From NCBI GenBank assembly GCA_044226205.1, contig JBGAHL010000005.1, forward strand, positions 1 through 64,000: a stretch of 64,000 bases of DNA, written 5' to 3'. A model generated the notes under the pieces. The model saw only the letters and a program-made list of their open reading frames with translations, ran no database searches and was not told where the DNA came from. The position numbers and the translations under genes are program-made. Shown piece after piece: positions 32,292 through 40,037 of the stretch (position 1 is the first letter of the stretch; each line of letters starts with the position of its first letter). The DNA comes from M3007 sp044226205 (lineage in GTDB: Bacteria > Bacteroidota > Bacteroidia > Chitinophagales > Saprospiraceae).

Positions 32292-34238
32292 ATGAAACGA
32301 ATTCTTCTTGTTTGTGCTGCGTTGTTTTCCCTGGCTCATGCCAACGCCCAACAAGGCCCTTTTTACCTGATGTTCAACCTGGCTTGCATGGATCAACTTG
32401 AGTATCGCGCTGCGTACTCGGGCACCAGTTCGCTCAGTTTCCTGTTTCGCCCCAATGCCAACGAATATTACATCCTGACCGGCGGAACAGGCGGCATCAC
32501 CGCAGGTACACTCCCGCGCAATACCAAAGACTGCCGCGATGTCGTACTCGATGATGCATTGGTTGAATCGGTGAACAACGTGACCAAGCAGATGTATGTC
32601 GTGCAGCAAACCCAGCAGGGGTATGTGCTGACGCCCATTATCGGGATTACGCATATTTCGCGCAGCGGCACCTATTATATTTTCCGGGCGAACACCTACA
32701 GTTTTGCCCTCGATACGACCCGTTTGATGTACGGCGCCAACCTGGCCAGCATCGGGTCGCCCTCGGCGGTGTATTTTACCGGCCTGAAAGACATCTACAA
32801 CTGCCGTTTCCAGTATTCTTTCCGCCGTGAGCCGACGCGCCCCAACATGGAAAAATCGGATTTCGATTTTATCCCCGGGGTCGGTATCGTGCTGGACAAG
32901 CCCGGCATGACTGCTACCGAAGCGGAAACTAACCAGAACAAACTCTGGGCCGTGAACGGTCGCCCGCTCGACGATTATCTGGCAGCGATCTGCGGCCGAC
33001 AGCCGGGCAGTACGACATCTGGTGTGCCGCAGTTTTCAGGTTATCCGGCAGGTACGGTGACCGACAAGGAGGAGGCCTCTATCCGCTATGGCAATCAGGG
33101 CGCCATTCAGCCGCAGCCGCAACCGCAGCCACAGACTCCGGGCATCAACCCTCAAACGGGTTTTGCCAATTGCCCCGAACCTTTTGGCAAGGGCTACCAT
33201 ATCGTACAACCCGGGGAGAGCCTGTTGGCAATTTCGCGCACATACAATGTGTCGGTGCAGAACCTCATGACCTGGAACAAGATCAAAAACCCGGATAAAA
33301 TCGAGGTTTGTCAAAAAATCTGGCTGCAAAAGCCGCCGGCCAACGCGGGTGTTACACCCAAGGGTACAGGAACCCCGGCCAAACCGAAAACCCAAACGGG
33401 CCGTACGGTGGTCGACCAATCCGTCTACTGGGGTCAGACGGACAACACCGCCCCGAATTTGCAACCTACGACGCCTGCGGGCACGCCCGGACAGTCGGAC
33501 TACTGGGGGCAAATTTCAGGCAGCTCACGTCCCGTCATGATTCACGTCGTGCAAAAGGGCGAAACCCTGAGCGGACTGGCCAAACAATACGGCTATACCG
33601 ACGACCGCTTTCGCCGCATGAATGGCCTGCCTACTGTCGGCGACTACCGCTTGCAGGAAGGCCAACAGGTGATCGTGTCCGATTGCGAATACGATATCAA
33701 TTCGCCTACGCCCACGACCATTATTTCGACGCCTCCCGGCAGCACGATGACGCCTCCGCAAATTCTGACGCCTAACACAGATCAGAAAAAGCAGAAAATG
33801 AGCGGTGGAAATACGACGCCCTCGACCGTGGTGCCGATCACACACTCGAACAATACGCCATGGTCCAACCCGACGCCGACGCCGATCAGTTCGCCTTCGG
33901 CCGCCGGTACTACGCCTACGCCATCCTCTTCCGTTCCGAATAACCAGTTTCTCGAAAATTCGGTGATCGACACGGGCAAAGAAGGCGGTTATGTGCCGCC
34001 GGGCGCGCGTACGGTAACATCCCCCAATCGCACGTCCCCCATTGCTACTTCGCAACCCTCAACGACGCCCGCTTCGGGCACCGCACCGTTGCAGGAGTAT
34101 GTCGTCAAGCAAGGCGATACGCTGCGCTCCATCGCGATCAAATACAAGGTAAACGAATCCGAACTGGCGGTGACCAACGGACTTGACCCGAACGAATCCC
34201 TGATTCCCGGCAAGCGCCTGCTTATTCCGCGCCAGTAA
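32292..34238 (+). CDS. Secreted protein with three LysM domains
   Basis: A 648-residue exported protein. ATG 32292 opens a signal peptide (MKRILLVCAALFSLAHANAQ); an in-frame ATG 60 bases upstream would bury it. Residues 21-about 280 form a domain I do not recognise, with many aromatic residues and the phrase YYILTGGTGGITAGTLPRN. LysM domains, which bind peptidoglycan or chitin-like N-acetylglucosamine chains, lie at about 301-347 (YHIVQPGESLLAISRTY), 417-464 (HVVQKGETLSGLAKQYG) and 602-648 (YVVKQGDTLRSIAIKY). Between them are low-complexity Pro/Thr/Ser linkers. It probably sits in the periplasm or on the surface bound to the wall. A terminator follows at once. Confidence 0.82.
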   Translation: MKRILLVCAALFSLAHANAQQGPFYLMFNLACMDQLEYRAAYSGTSSLSFLFRPNANEYYILTGGTGGITAGTLPRNTKDCRDVVLDDALVESVNNVTKQMYVVQQTQQGYVLTPIIGITHISRSGTYYIFRANTYSFALDTTRLMYGANLASIGSPSAVYFTGLKDIYNCRFQYSFRREPTRPNMEKSDFDFIPGVGIVLDKPGMTATEAETNQNKLWAVNGRPLDDYLAAICGRQPGSTTSGVPQFSGYPAGTVTDKEEASIRYGNQGAIQPQPQPQPQTPGINPQTGFANCPEPFGKGYHIVQPGESLLAISRTYNVSVQNLMTWNKIKNPDKIEVCQKIWLQKPPANAGVTPKGTGTPAKPKTQTGRTVVDQSVYWGQTDNTAPNLQPTTPAGTPGQSDYWGQISGSSRPVMIHVVQKGETLSGLAKQYGYTDDRFRRMNGLPTVGDYRLQEGQQVIVSDCEYDINSPTPTTIISTPPGSTMTPPQILTPNTDQKKQKMSGGNTTPSTVVPITHSNNTPWSNPTPTPISSPSAAGTTPTPSSSVPNNQFLENSVIDTGKEGGYVPPGARTVTSPNRTSPIATSQPSTTPASGTAPLQEYVVKQGDTLRSIAIKYKVNESELAVTNGLDPNESLIPGKRLLIPRQ

Positions 34239-34266
34239 AAACAGCTTATTGGTTTCGAAACAATGC

Positions 34267-34300
34267 AAACGCCCTGCCGAATTAATCCGGCAGGGCGTTT
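34267..34300. terminator. Bidirectional terminator between LysM and TonB-receptor genes
   Basis: A 13-bp stem AAACGCCCTGCCG (34267-34279) with complement at 34288-34300 and an A/T-rich loop; GTTTGTTTTG follows on the plus strand and GTTTGCATTG on the minus strand. Confidence 0.7.
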
Positions 34301-34323
34301 GTTTTGCGACAGTGATCGATCGT

Positions 34324-36618
34324 TTAGAAGCCCAGGTTCATGCCCAGCATCCAGTTGCGTCCAGCCTGGGGAAAATAGCCCGTCTGGTTGTACACGTCGC
34401 CTTTTTCCAGACGGGTGTATGGGTCATAGGGGCGGTTGTCGAAAGCAGAGGTGTATCGGTAAATCCAGCCATTCGAACTGTATCGGGCATTGGCCAGGTT
34501 GTAAACACTCAGGATAAAACCCATTGTATTGCCGGATTTCAACGTAAGGTCGTAATTAATTCGAAGGTCGGTGAAAAAATAGGACGGAAGGGCTGCGCTT
34601 TCACTGGAAGTATTATCGAGGTATTGCTTGCTTACATATTTGCCTGACAACGAGAGATTTAACGCATTTCGGTCTTCGTTTGAAAACAGGTGAAAAACTG
34701 CCTCGCCGCGTGCAACGATGGAAGGGGAAAAAGCCAGAGAGGTATTTTGATAAAAAAACTGATCCTGCAAGCCGGAATCCCAGTTGTCGCGATACTCCAC
34801 GAAGTCTTTGATTTTGTTGGTGCTTAACGCAAGGTTCGCATTCAAATTGAGTAGCCGCACTGGCCGAAGTGCGCCTTCGATTTCGATACCTGCCCGATAA
34901 CTCGATTTGACGTTGGTGCGTATGTAAGCGCCTACGTCGTTGATCTGCCCATCGAGCACCAACTGGTTGTAATACAACATGTAAAACAGGTTGACGGCAA
35001 TGGACTGCCTGGCGGAATTACGCGATTTGACGCCCAGCTCCCAGTCATACAATCGCTCAGGTCTGGGGCGACTGGCGGGAGTGGATTGCGTATAGTCGTC
35101 GCGGTTGGGTTCGCGATTGCCCACACCAAAAAAGCCATAAGCGGTCCAGTTTCGATTGACTTTCCAGTTAATACCTGCTTTGGGATTGAAAAAATGCAAC
35201 ATGGCCTGTTGCTCGACATTGTTCTGCCCGGCGTCGAATCCGAGAAAGCGATAGGACACTGCCCGATATTGCAGATCGAGGAAGACCCCCCATCCGTTGC
35301 TCAGGTTGACTTCCGATTTCAGAAATACGTTGCCGTCGGTTTTGTGCGCATCGTTGTCGTAGTACCTCGTGTTGGGCGCTGTGGCCAGTTGCGCCCAGAT
35401 TACCTCCCCATAATGTTGTCCGTCGTATCGGCTTAATGCGCCACCCAACATAACAGTCGGCGGGCCCGCAAGGCCGGGAGGATTGACGGGCGGCGTCCAA
35501 CGCAGGACGAACGTGCTGCCGTAAAAATGGTTGTCGAGCCAGCGCCTGCGCACCAGATCGCTGACATCCAGGGTCGTATCGGCCAGAATTAGCGGCGACA
35601 TTTTATACTCAGACAAAATTTCCCCGCTCCGGTATTGTTCATAAAAACCAAAACCCCGCGTGTAATGTGCATTCCATTGTAAATCAAGGCCGTGGCCCAT
35701 GATTTTTTTATAATGAAAGAACAAATGGCGTTGGGTGTAATCGTCCACTTCGTCGGGGTAGGGCGTGCCAGGCTGTTCAATTCCAGCAGTGTTGAAAGTT
35801 CGCAGCGAGTCAATATCGACGTATTGGGCAGGTACTCCGTTCCAGGCCTGATACGTCACTTCGTGCCCGGAGAGAAAATGCACCTGAACGGACTGACGGT
35901 CATCGAGGTAGGAGCCAGTCAGGTGAATCGAGTTCAAATTGGCGCTCGCCCGGTCGATAAAGCCGTCGGATTTCAGGTGCGACACCCTTCCATTGAAGGC
36001 GAAGCGGCCGTTCAACAGTCCTGTGCCTGCCATTGCGGAAATTTTCCGGGTATTGAAGGAGCCCAGGGCCGTATTGACCTGAGCGAAAGGATCAGCCTCC
36101 ACCCGCGACAAATCGATATTGACCGTAGCGCCAAAAGCGCCCGCGCCATTGGTGCTGGTGCCTACGCCGCGCTGGATCTGAATTTCGCTGGCCGATGTCG
36201 CAATGTCGGGCAAATCGACCCAAAAAAGCCCCTGACTTTCAGCGTCGTTCAGCGGGATTCCGTTGAGTGTTACGTTGATTCTGGTCGGGTCGCTTCCCCT
36301 GATCCGCAAACCGGTGTACCCGACGCCGTTGCCCGCGTCTGAACTTTCCACGAGCGAAGGAGCGCCCGACAACAAAAACGGAACGTCCTGCGCCAGGTTG
36401 TTCTGCCTGATTTTTGCCGCTGAAAAATTGGTATGCGGCACAGGCGCGTCGCTTCCTGCGCGGGTGCTTTGTATCACAACCGTGCGCAACATGATCGAAT
36501 CGGGAACGCCGGATTGCGCCGCAATCGGCCCAACGCAAGCCATCAGAACAGCAAACAGGGTGGGGTAGGCCAGGCCGTAGCGCCAAACCCCTTGTTTACG
36601 GGAAATGAAAAAAAACAT
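34324..36618 (-). CDS. TonB-dependent receptor under TPP riboswitch control (thiamin uptake)
   Basis: A 764-residue outer-membrane receptor. After a signal peptide (LFAVLMACVGPIAAQ), a plug domain spans about 40-170 (LAQDVPFLLSGAPSLVESSDAG, GLRIRGSDPTRINVTLNGIPLNDAE, GVGTSTNGAGAFGATVNI), then a 22-strand-type barrel ends in the terminal Phe (MLGMNLGF). Such receptors import a ligand with energy from TonB-ExbBD. The ligand call comes from context: a TPP riboswitch lies 70-155 bases upstream of ATG 36618, and thiamin-regulated receptors of this kind are known in Bacteroidota. The open frame continues upstream to 36762, but that stretch is the riboswitch, which supports the start chosen. No inner-membrane PnuT-type transporter is next to it. 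Confidence 0.85.
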   Translation of the reverse strand: MFFFISRKQGVWRYGLAYPTLFAVLMACVGPIAAQSGVPDSIMLRTVVIQSTRAGSDAPVPHTNFSAAKIRQNNLAQDVPFLLSGAPSLVESSDAGNGVGYTGLRIRGSDPTRINVTLNGIPLNDAESQGLFWVDLPDIATSASEIQIQRGVGTSTNGAGAFGATVNIDLSRVEADPFAQVNTALGSFNTRKISAMAGTGLLNGRFAFNGRVSHLKSDGFIDRASANLNSIHLTGSYLDDRQSVQVHFLSGHEVTYQAWNGVPAQYVDIDSLRTFNTAGIEQPGTPYPDEVDDYTQRHLFFHYKKIMGHGLDLQWNAHYTRGFGFYEQYRSGEILSEYKMSPLILADTTLDVSDLVRRRWLDNHFYGSTFVLRWTPPVNPPGLAGPPTVMLGGALSRYDGQHYGEVIWAQLATAPNTRYYDNDAHKTDGNVFLKSEVNLSNGWGVFLDLQYRAVSYRFLGFDAGQNNVEQQAMLHFFNPKAGINWKVNRNWTAYGFFGVGNREPNRDDYTQSTPASRPRPERLYDWELGVKSRNSARQSIAVNLFYMLYYNQLVLDGQINDVGAYIRTNVKSSYRAGIEIEGALRPVRLLNLNANLALSTNKIKDFVEYRDNWDSGLQDQFFYQNTSLAFSPSIVARGEAVFHLFSNEDRNALNLSLSGKYVSKQYLDNTSSESAALPSYFFTDLRINYDLTLKSGNTMGFILSVYNLANARYSSNGWIYRYTSAFDNRPYDPYTRLEKGDVYNQTGYFPQAGRNWMLGMNLGF

Positions 36619-36687
36619 GGTGAAAGAATGATGAGTGAAACATCCACCTGTGAAGGGGCTTCGCAAGTGTAGTGATGCCACTACCCG

Positions 36688-36773
36688 TCTCAATTCCCTT
36701 CCCGGCATGACCCGGGCAGGTTCGATGGGTGTATTCTCAGTCTGCGGGTAAAATGCAGACACCCCAATGAGTG
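36688..36773 (-). ncRNA. TPP riboswitch (thi element)
   Basis: On the minus strand the sequence has the conserved TPP aptamer blocks in order: GGGGTG, a variable P3 stem GTCTGC...GCAGAC, CTGAGA, ACACCC, GAACCTG, CCGGGTCATGCCGGG and AAGGGA, with a closing stem formed by ACTCATT and AATTGAGA. Downstream, GTAGTG ATGC CACTAC (36669-36684) can form a hairpin that may be part of the expression platform, about 50 bases before the receptor start. TPP binding normally shuts off the downstream gene. The aptamer begins right at the stop codon of the NadR-like kinase gene. Confidence 0.88.
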
Positions 36774-37310
36774 TTATTGCCGCAAAGTTCGGGAAATATT
36801 CTCAATCGCTGCCAATGCAGTTTCGAGGCGTTGCGACGGACTTTTTTCAACGATGACATAATTCGCGCCGATTCCTCGCAAGAGTTGCAGGTACAAATCA
36901 AAAAGTTGCTCGCGTTCGAAAGGATTTTCCCTTAAAGGATCGGGCGCCCAGGGAAAATCGGGTTTGCACAGCAAATAAAGATCGGCGGAAGGTGCAAGGC
37001 CGTAGCCTTCCCGCCAGTAACGGTCGCTTCCGAAACGAAAAGTCTCCCAAATATGCAGTACGGTCCAGTCGGTATCCAGCATAAGAAACCGATCATTGCG
37101 TTGCGCATGCCAGTTTTCCCAGGCTTTTTGTCCTGCGCCGATCGTACGCAGGTCTTCGACGCCGTAGGGACGACCCAGATTGCCGAGGTAATAGCGCGCA
37201 AACTCCGGGACACAAGGCGTGCCCAACGCTTCACCCAAGGCGCTGGCGATGGCGGTTTTGCCCGATGATTCGGGTCCGGTCGCAACAATTTTGAGCAAAG
37301 TTTCTTTCAC
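36774..37310 (-). CDS. NadR-like P-loop nucleoside kinase (stand-alone RNK domain)
   Basis: A 178-residue P-loop protein resembling the C-terminal ribosylnicotinamide kinase domain of NadR. Walker A is GPESSGKT (residues 12-19), followed by PEFARYYLGNLGRPYGVEDL near 34, the Walker-B-like LMLDTDWTVLHIWE near 75, and LYLLCKPDFPWAPDPLRENP near 113, which in NadR shapes the acceptor site. By family it phosphorylates a nucleoside such as nicotinamide riboside. There is no adenylyltransferase domain. The gene ends where the TPP riboswitch begins, so a kinase acting on an imported vitamin (thiamin or nicotinamide riboside) is possible but unproven. It is divergent from the hypothetical gene at 37350. 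Confidence 0.72.
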   Translation of the reverse strand: MKETLLKIVATGPESSGKTAIASALGEALGTPCVPEFARYYLGNLGRPYGVEDLRTIGAGQKAWENWHAQRNDRFLMLDTDWTVLHIWETFRFGSDRYWREGYGLAPSADLYLLCKPDFPWAPDPLRENPFEREQLFDLYLQLLRGIGANYVIVEKSPSQRLETALAAIENISRTLRQ

Positions 37311-37331
37311 AATCGCAAAGATGCAAAGCCT

Positions 37332-37339
37332 TATTTTTG
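37332..37339 (+). promoter_or_regulatory. Putative -7 element just before the 37350 gene
   Basis: TATTTTTG ends 10 bases before ATG 37350, so any leader would be only about 5 bases. No TTG partner at the usual distance. Confidence 0.35.
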
Positions 37340-37349
37340 CGCTTCAATT

Positions 37350-37934
37350 ATGCACAACATCGAACCTTTTTTTCGCTGGCGAGACTTTTATACGGCCGAA
37401 GAGGACGAGCGTTCGCCTTTTTTCGGGCGCATGTACAGCGAATTCGAATTTACGCACCGTTTGTACAATTATTTCCTGCACCCGCAATGGGATGAGTTCG
37501 GGTCGTCCACCTTGTATGGGAAAATACTGTTTGTCGATTACGACGAACAGTTTGCACTAATTGAACTGATCGGGGAGTGGAATGACACTTTGCACGACGA
37601 TGTCATGTACTTAAAGCGCAATCTAGCCGATCATTTGATGAAACAAGGCATTGTCAAGTTTATCTTCTTTGGGGAAAATATCCTCAATTTTCACGCCGGT
37701 GAAGATGATTATTACGCCGAATGGGCAGAGGAAGTACACGAAGAAGGCGGCTGGATCGCTTTGCTGAATATTCGCCAACACGTGGAAGAAGAAATGGCCG
37801 GCGCCCGTTTGCAACAATACATTCATTTTGGCGAGCAATACAACAACATCATCTGGCACCCGCAACAGCCGGCAGTTGTTTACATGCTCGTTCAGGCACT
37901 TGTCGACGGACGTGTTCGGCAGATTTCAGACTAA
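37350..37934 (+). CDS. Conserved hypothetical protein upstream of era
   Basis: A 194-residue cytoplasmic protein rich in acidic and aromatic residues. Visible segments include FFRWRDFYTAEEDERSPFFGR at the N-terminus, LYGKILFVDYDEQFALIELIGEW near 52 and IKFIFFGENILNFHAGEDDYYAEW near 105, which suggest an alpha/beta fold. I do not recognise a characterised family. It ends 14 bases before the era start and is probably co-transcribed with it. Nothing points to membrane location or catalysis. Confidence 0.7.
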   Translation: MHNIEPFFRWRDFYTAEEDERSPFFGRMYSEFEFTHRLYNYFLHPQWDEFGSSTLYGKILFVDYDEQFALIELIGEWNDTLHDDVMYLKRNLADHLMKQGIVKFIFFGENILNFHAGEDDYYAEWAEEVHEEGGWIALLNIRQHVEEEMAGARLQQYIHFGEQYNNIIWHPQQPAVVYMLVQALVDGRVRQISD

Positions 37935-37948
37935 ACTTGCTCATCATC

Positions 37949-38863
37949 GTGGAAAATTCACCGCAACCGCCATTTCGCAGCGGCTATATCAATATCGTCG
38001 GCAAGCCCAATGCCGGAAAATCAACGCTGATGAACGCCCTGGTGGGGGAGCGCATGAGCATCATTACACCCAAGCCGCAAACCACCCGCCATCGTATTCT
38101 GGGCATTCTGGGCGGCGAGCATTTCCAGATTGTTTTTTCCGATACCCCGGGTTTTGTCAAAAATCCCGGGTATGCCATGCACCGGGCGATGAATTCAGCT
38201 GTCGAAGGCACCCTGGAAGACGCCGATGTCCTGCTTTGCGTGATTGATCTGACCGAAGAACTGGACAATGCAGACCCGCTGCTTGCCATCCTGCAAAAAG
38301 CGGAAGCCCCCGTCGTACTGGTCTTGAACAAACTGGACAAAGTCGATCCGCAGCGCGCTCAGGACGTGGGCAACTGGTGGACCAAAAGAGCCAAAATCGC
38401 CGATTCCATCGCCATCTCAGCCCTGAAAGGCCTCGGAACCCAGGACTTGCTCGACAAACTCCTGCACTATTTGCCGGAAGGCCCCGCCTATTTCCCTCCC
38501 GATCAGCTCACCGACCGCGCCGAGCGCTTTTTTGTCAGCGAGATCATTCGGGAAAAGATATTTCTGCTGTACAGCGACGAAGTTCCTTATTCCTGTGAGG
38601 TGGCTATCGAAGAATTCAAGGAAACAACAACAAAAACCGGCGAACCGCTGGCCCGAATCCGCGCCTCCATTTTCGTGCTGAGAGAAAGCCAGAAAGCAAT
38701 CATTCTAGGCAGGAATGGCTTATCCATCAAAAAACTGGGCACGCTCGCCCGCACCGACATCGAACGTTTTATCGATTCGAAAGCATATCTGGAACTGACC
38801 GTCAAAGTCAAGGGCAACTGGCGAGACGACGAGCGTTTGCTTCAGCAGTTCGGCTATCTCTGA
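37949..38863 (+). CDS. era: Ribosome-assembly GTPase Era
   Basis: A 304-residue GTPase. G1 is GKPNAGKST near residue 17, G2 region TTRHRILG, G3 DTPGFV, G4 NKLDKVD near 130, G5 SALKG, followed by the KH RNA-binding domain with VILGRNGLSIKKLGTLARTDIE near 255. Era binds the 3' end of 16S rRNA and assists 30S assembly. I take GTG 37949 as start because it places the G1 motif at the usual distance and no ATG lies between it and the upstream gene; a longer open frame back to 37721 overlaps the preceding gene and is not plausible. Its last 10 bases overlap the convergent GNAT gene. Confidence 0.93.
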   Translation: MENSPQPPFRSGYINIVGKPNAGKSTLMNALVGERMSIITPKPQTTRHRILGILGGEHFQIVFSDTPGFVKNPGYAMHRAMNSAVEGTLEDADVLLCVIDLTEELDNADPLLAILQKAEAPVVLVLNKLDKVDPQRAQDVGNWWTKRAKIADSIAISALKGLGTQDLLDKLLHYLPEGPAYFPPDQLTDRAERFFVSEIIREKIFLLYSDEVPYSCEVAIEEFKETTTKTGEPLARIRASIFVLRESQKAIILGRNGLSIKKLGTLARTDIERFIDSKAYLELTVKVKGNWRDDERLLQQFGYL

Positions 38864-39378
38864 AAATTTTCTCTTTGCACCCGCAGGCGCATACTGATTC
38901 CCTCAAAAGCGGGAACCAGCCCTTCCGATTCGAATCCGCATTTTTCAAGCACCCGTCGGGAGGCATGGTTGTCAGGGTCGATGAAGGCAATCAGCGAATC
39001 AACGGGAAAGCGTTCAAAAGCGTACTTGCAAAGCCCCAGTGCTATTTCGGTCGCCAGGCCTTTGCCCCAGTAGTTTTTTTGAAGCACATAGCCAATTTCC
39101 AGGTCATTGCCGGCTTTCCATTCCGCCTCGCGCAACACGCAATGGCCTGCCAGGTCGCCATTCTCTTTCCATACGACCATCCATACGCCCAGGCCGGGGC
39201 GTTGAATCTGGTAGTCTGTCCACAATTTCAGGCGTTCAATTACAGGCTGCATCTCCGTTTCAGGGGCGCGAATGAAGCGCATGACGTCGGGATCGCTCTG
39301 CATCGAATAAATCTGCATCAAATCGGCTTGCGGATCAATGCGTCTGTATTGAAGGCGGGAAGTGTCTGGCAAACTCAT
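38854..39378 (-). CDS. GNAT-family N-acetyltransferase, RimJ/RimL-like
   Basis: A 174-residue acyl-CoA-dependent acetyltransferase. It has the RimJ/RimL pattern: strands LQYRRIDPQAD, DLAGHCVLREAEW, EIGYVLQKNYWGKGLATEIALGLCKYAF with the acetyl-CoA-binding Q/R-x-x-G-x-G/A part as NYWGKGLA near 109, then IDPDNHASRRVLEKCGFESEG. Substrates of this branch include ribosomal protein N-termini and small amines; none can be named here. The promoter lies 70 bases upstream, with a strong terminator hairpin between promoter and start codon. It overlaps the end of era by 10 bases. Confidence 0.85.
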   Translation of the reverse strand: MSLPDTSRLQYRRIDPQADLMQIYSMQSDPDVMRFIRAPETEMQPVIERLKLWTDYQIQRPGLGVWMVVWKENGDLAGHCVLREAEWKAGNDLEIGYVLQKNYWGKGLATEIALGLCKYAFERFPVDSLIAFIDPDNHASRRVLEKCGFESEGLVPAFEGISMRLRVQRENFQR

Positions 39379-39384
39379 AAGGAC

Positions 39385-39420
39385 AAAAAAAAGACGGCAA
39401 CGTTCGAAAACGTTACCGTC
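39385..39420 (-). terminator. Strong intrinsic terminator just upstream of the GNAT start codon
   Basis: On the minus strand a 12-bp stem GACGGTAACGTT/AACGTTGCCGTC closed by a TTCG tetraloop (39393-39420) is followed by eight T (39385-39392), 6 bases before ATG 39378. It lies in the leader of the GNAT mRNA predicted from the promoter at 39448-39478. Confidence 0.75.
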
Positions 39421-39447
39421 AGAAATATAACCCCAAAAAACCTAAGA

Positions 39448-39478
39448 CAAAGTTAGGTTATGATATCAGCCTGTGCAA
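39448..39478 (-). promoter_or_regulatory. Promoter of the GNAT gene leader
   Basis: On the minus strand TTG (39476-39478), 20 bases, TAACTTTG (39448-39455): full consensus. The -7 box lies inside a small inverted repeat AACCTAA/TTAGGTT (39439-39459), which could also bind a regulator. Confidence 0.65.
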
Positions 39479-39504
39479 GTTCTTTGTCAAAAAAAAATAA
39501 CAAT

Positions 39505-39542
39505 AAAAAAAAGTCCCTCCCCATACGTTTATGGAGAAGGAC
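39505..39542 (-). terminator. Intrinsic terminator ending the probable RNA gene
   Basis: On the minus strand a 12-bp stem with two G-T pairs, GTCCTTCTCCAT/ATGGGGAGGGAC (39513-39542), 6-base loop, followed by eight T (39505-39512). No protein gene lies upstream of it on this strand. Confidence 0.75.
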
Positions 39543-39824
39543 GTCATCAAAACACGCTTCATTTTAAACCTTTATCTTAAATGCCACAGAGGGCATAAGT
39601 CTCTTATATCAAACACTTTCCCTAAGGAAAGGACATCAGCAAAGATAGGAAACTCGCTCCAGAAATCGAGTCAATTATGCAAAAAACTCGAGACGTAAGT
39701 AAACCTGACTATCCCGGTAATTAAAATCAGAAGGAATCGAATCTGGATTATGGGGTGAGGAAGGGAAGACTGTTTAGCCCCATGAAAGAAGGGCGCCATT
39801 GTTTGGCGTAATGTTCACCGGATT
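39505..39824 (-). ncRNA. Probable structured non-coding RNA, unknown family
   Basis: Between a full-consensus promoter and a strong terminator lie about 320 bases without a credible reading frame on this strand. The predicted RNA starts with a perfect 8-bp hairpin GGCGTAAT/ATTACGCC, then ATGGGG/CCCCAT, and nearer the end CTTTCC TTAG GGAAAG and ATGCC/GGCAT hairpins before the terminator. I found no RNase P, tmRNA, SRP or known riboswitch signature. A shorter form from an inner TATCTTTG box (39640-39647), about 130 bases long, is also possible. A 6S-like RNA cannot be excluded by eye. Confidence 0.45.
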
Positions 39825-39830
39825 ACGCCG

Positions 39831-39862
39831 CAAAGATAGGCACAGGCTTTTTGTATTTGCAA
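39831..39862 (-). promoter_or_regulatory. Promoter of the probable non-coding RNA
   Basis: On the minus strand TTG (39860-39862), 21 bases, TATCTTTG (39831-39838), a full match to the Bacteroidota pattern. Confidence 0.6.
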
Positions 39863-40011
39863 TACTATAAAGATATGTCATTATAAATATTTTAAAATAC
39901 AATTTAAAAACAACTGTAAATCAATATTTAAATAAATGATTCTTTTGCAAAAGGCTCCGGCCCTTGGTTACGACGGCAGACAATAAACAAGGGATTATTT
40001 TTGGCGGAATG

Positions 40012-40019
40012 TACCTTTG
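40012..40019 (+). promoter_or_regulatory. Putative -7 element of the dihydroorotase gene
   Basis: TACCTTTG, 18 bases before ATG 40038; no TTG at the usual upstream distance. Confidence 0.45.
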
Positions 40020-40037
40020 CAGAGAAACTAAAAAAGT

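Larger units (their letters stand above)
39379..40037. other. 659-base intergenic region with promoters, terminators and a probable RNA gene
   Basis: No coding sequence is supported here. On the minus strand it holds a promoter (39831-39862), a structured stretch ending in a terminator (39505-39542), then a second promoter (39448-39478) and the terminator before the GNAT gene. A weaker TATCTTTG box lies at 39640-39647. The part from 39863 to 40010 is A/T-rich and shows nothing recognisable, apart from the dihydroorotase promoter box at its end. Confidence 0.65.

Noticed and set aside
36619..36762. 48-residue N-terminal extension of the TonB-dependent receptor
   Set aside because: The bases are the TPP riboswitch and its expression platform; the signal peptide begins at 36618.
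37721..37948. 76-residue N-terminal extension of Era
   Set aside because: It overlaps the preceding gene in another frame and is Arg/His-rich; the G1 motif sits correctly with the GTG start at 37949.
39505..39838. RNase P RNA, tmRNA or SRP RNA in the gap before dihydroorotase
   Set aside because: None of their conserved core sequences or tRNA-like ends could be found on either strand.
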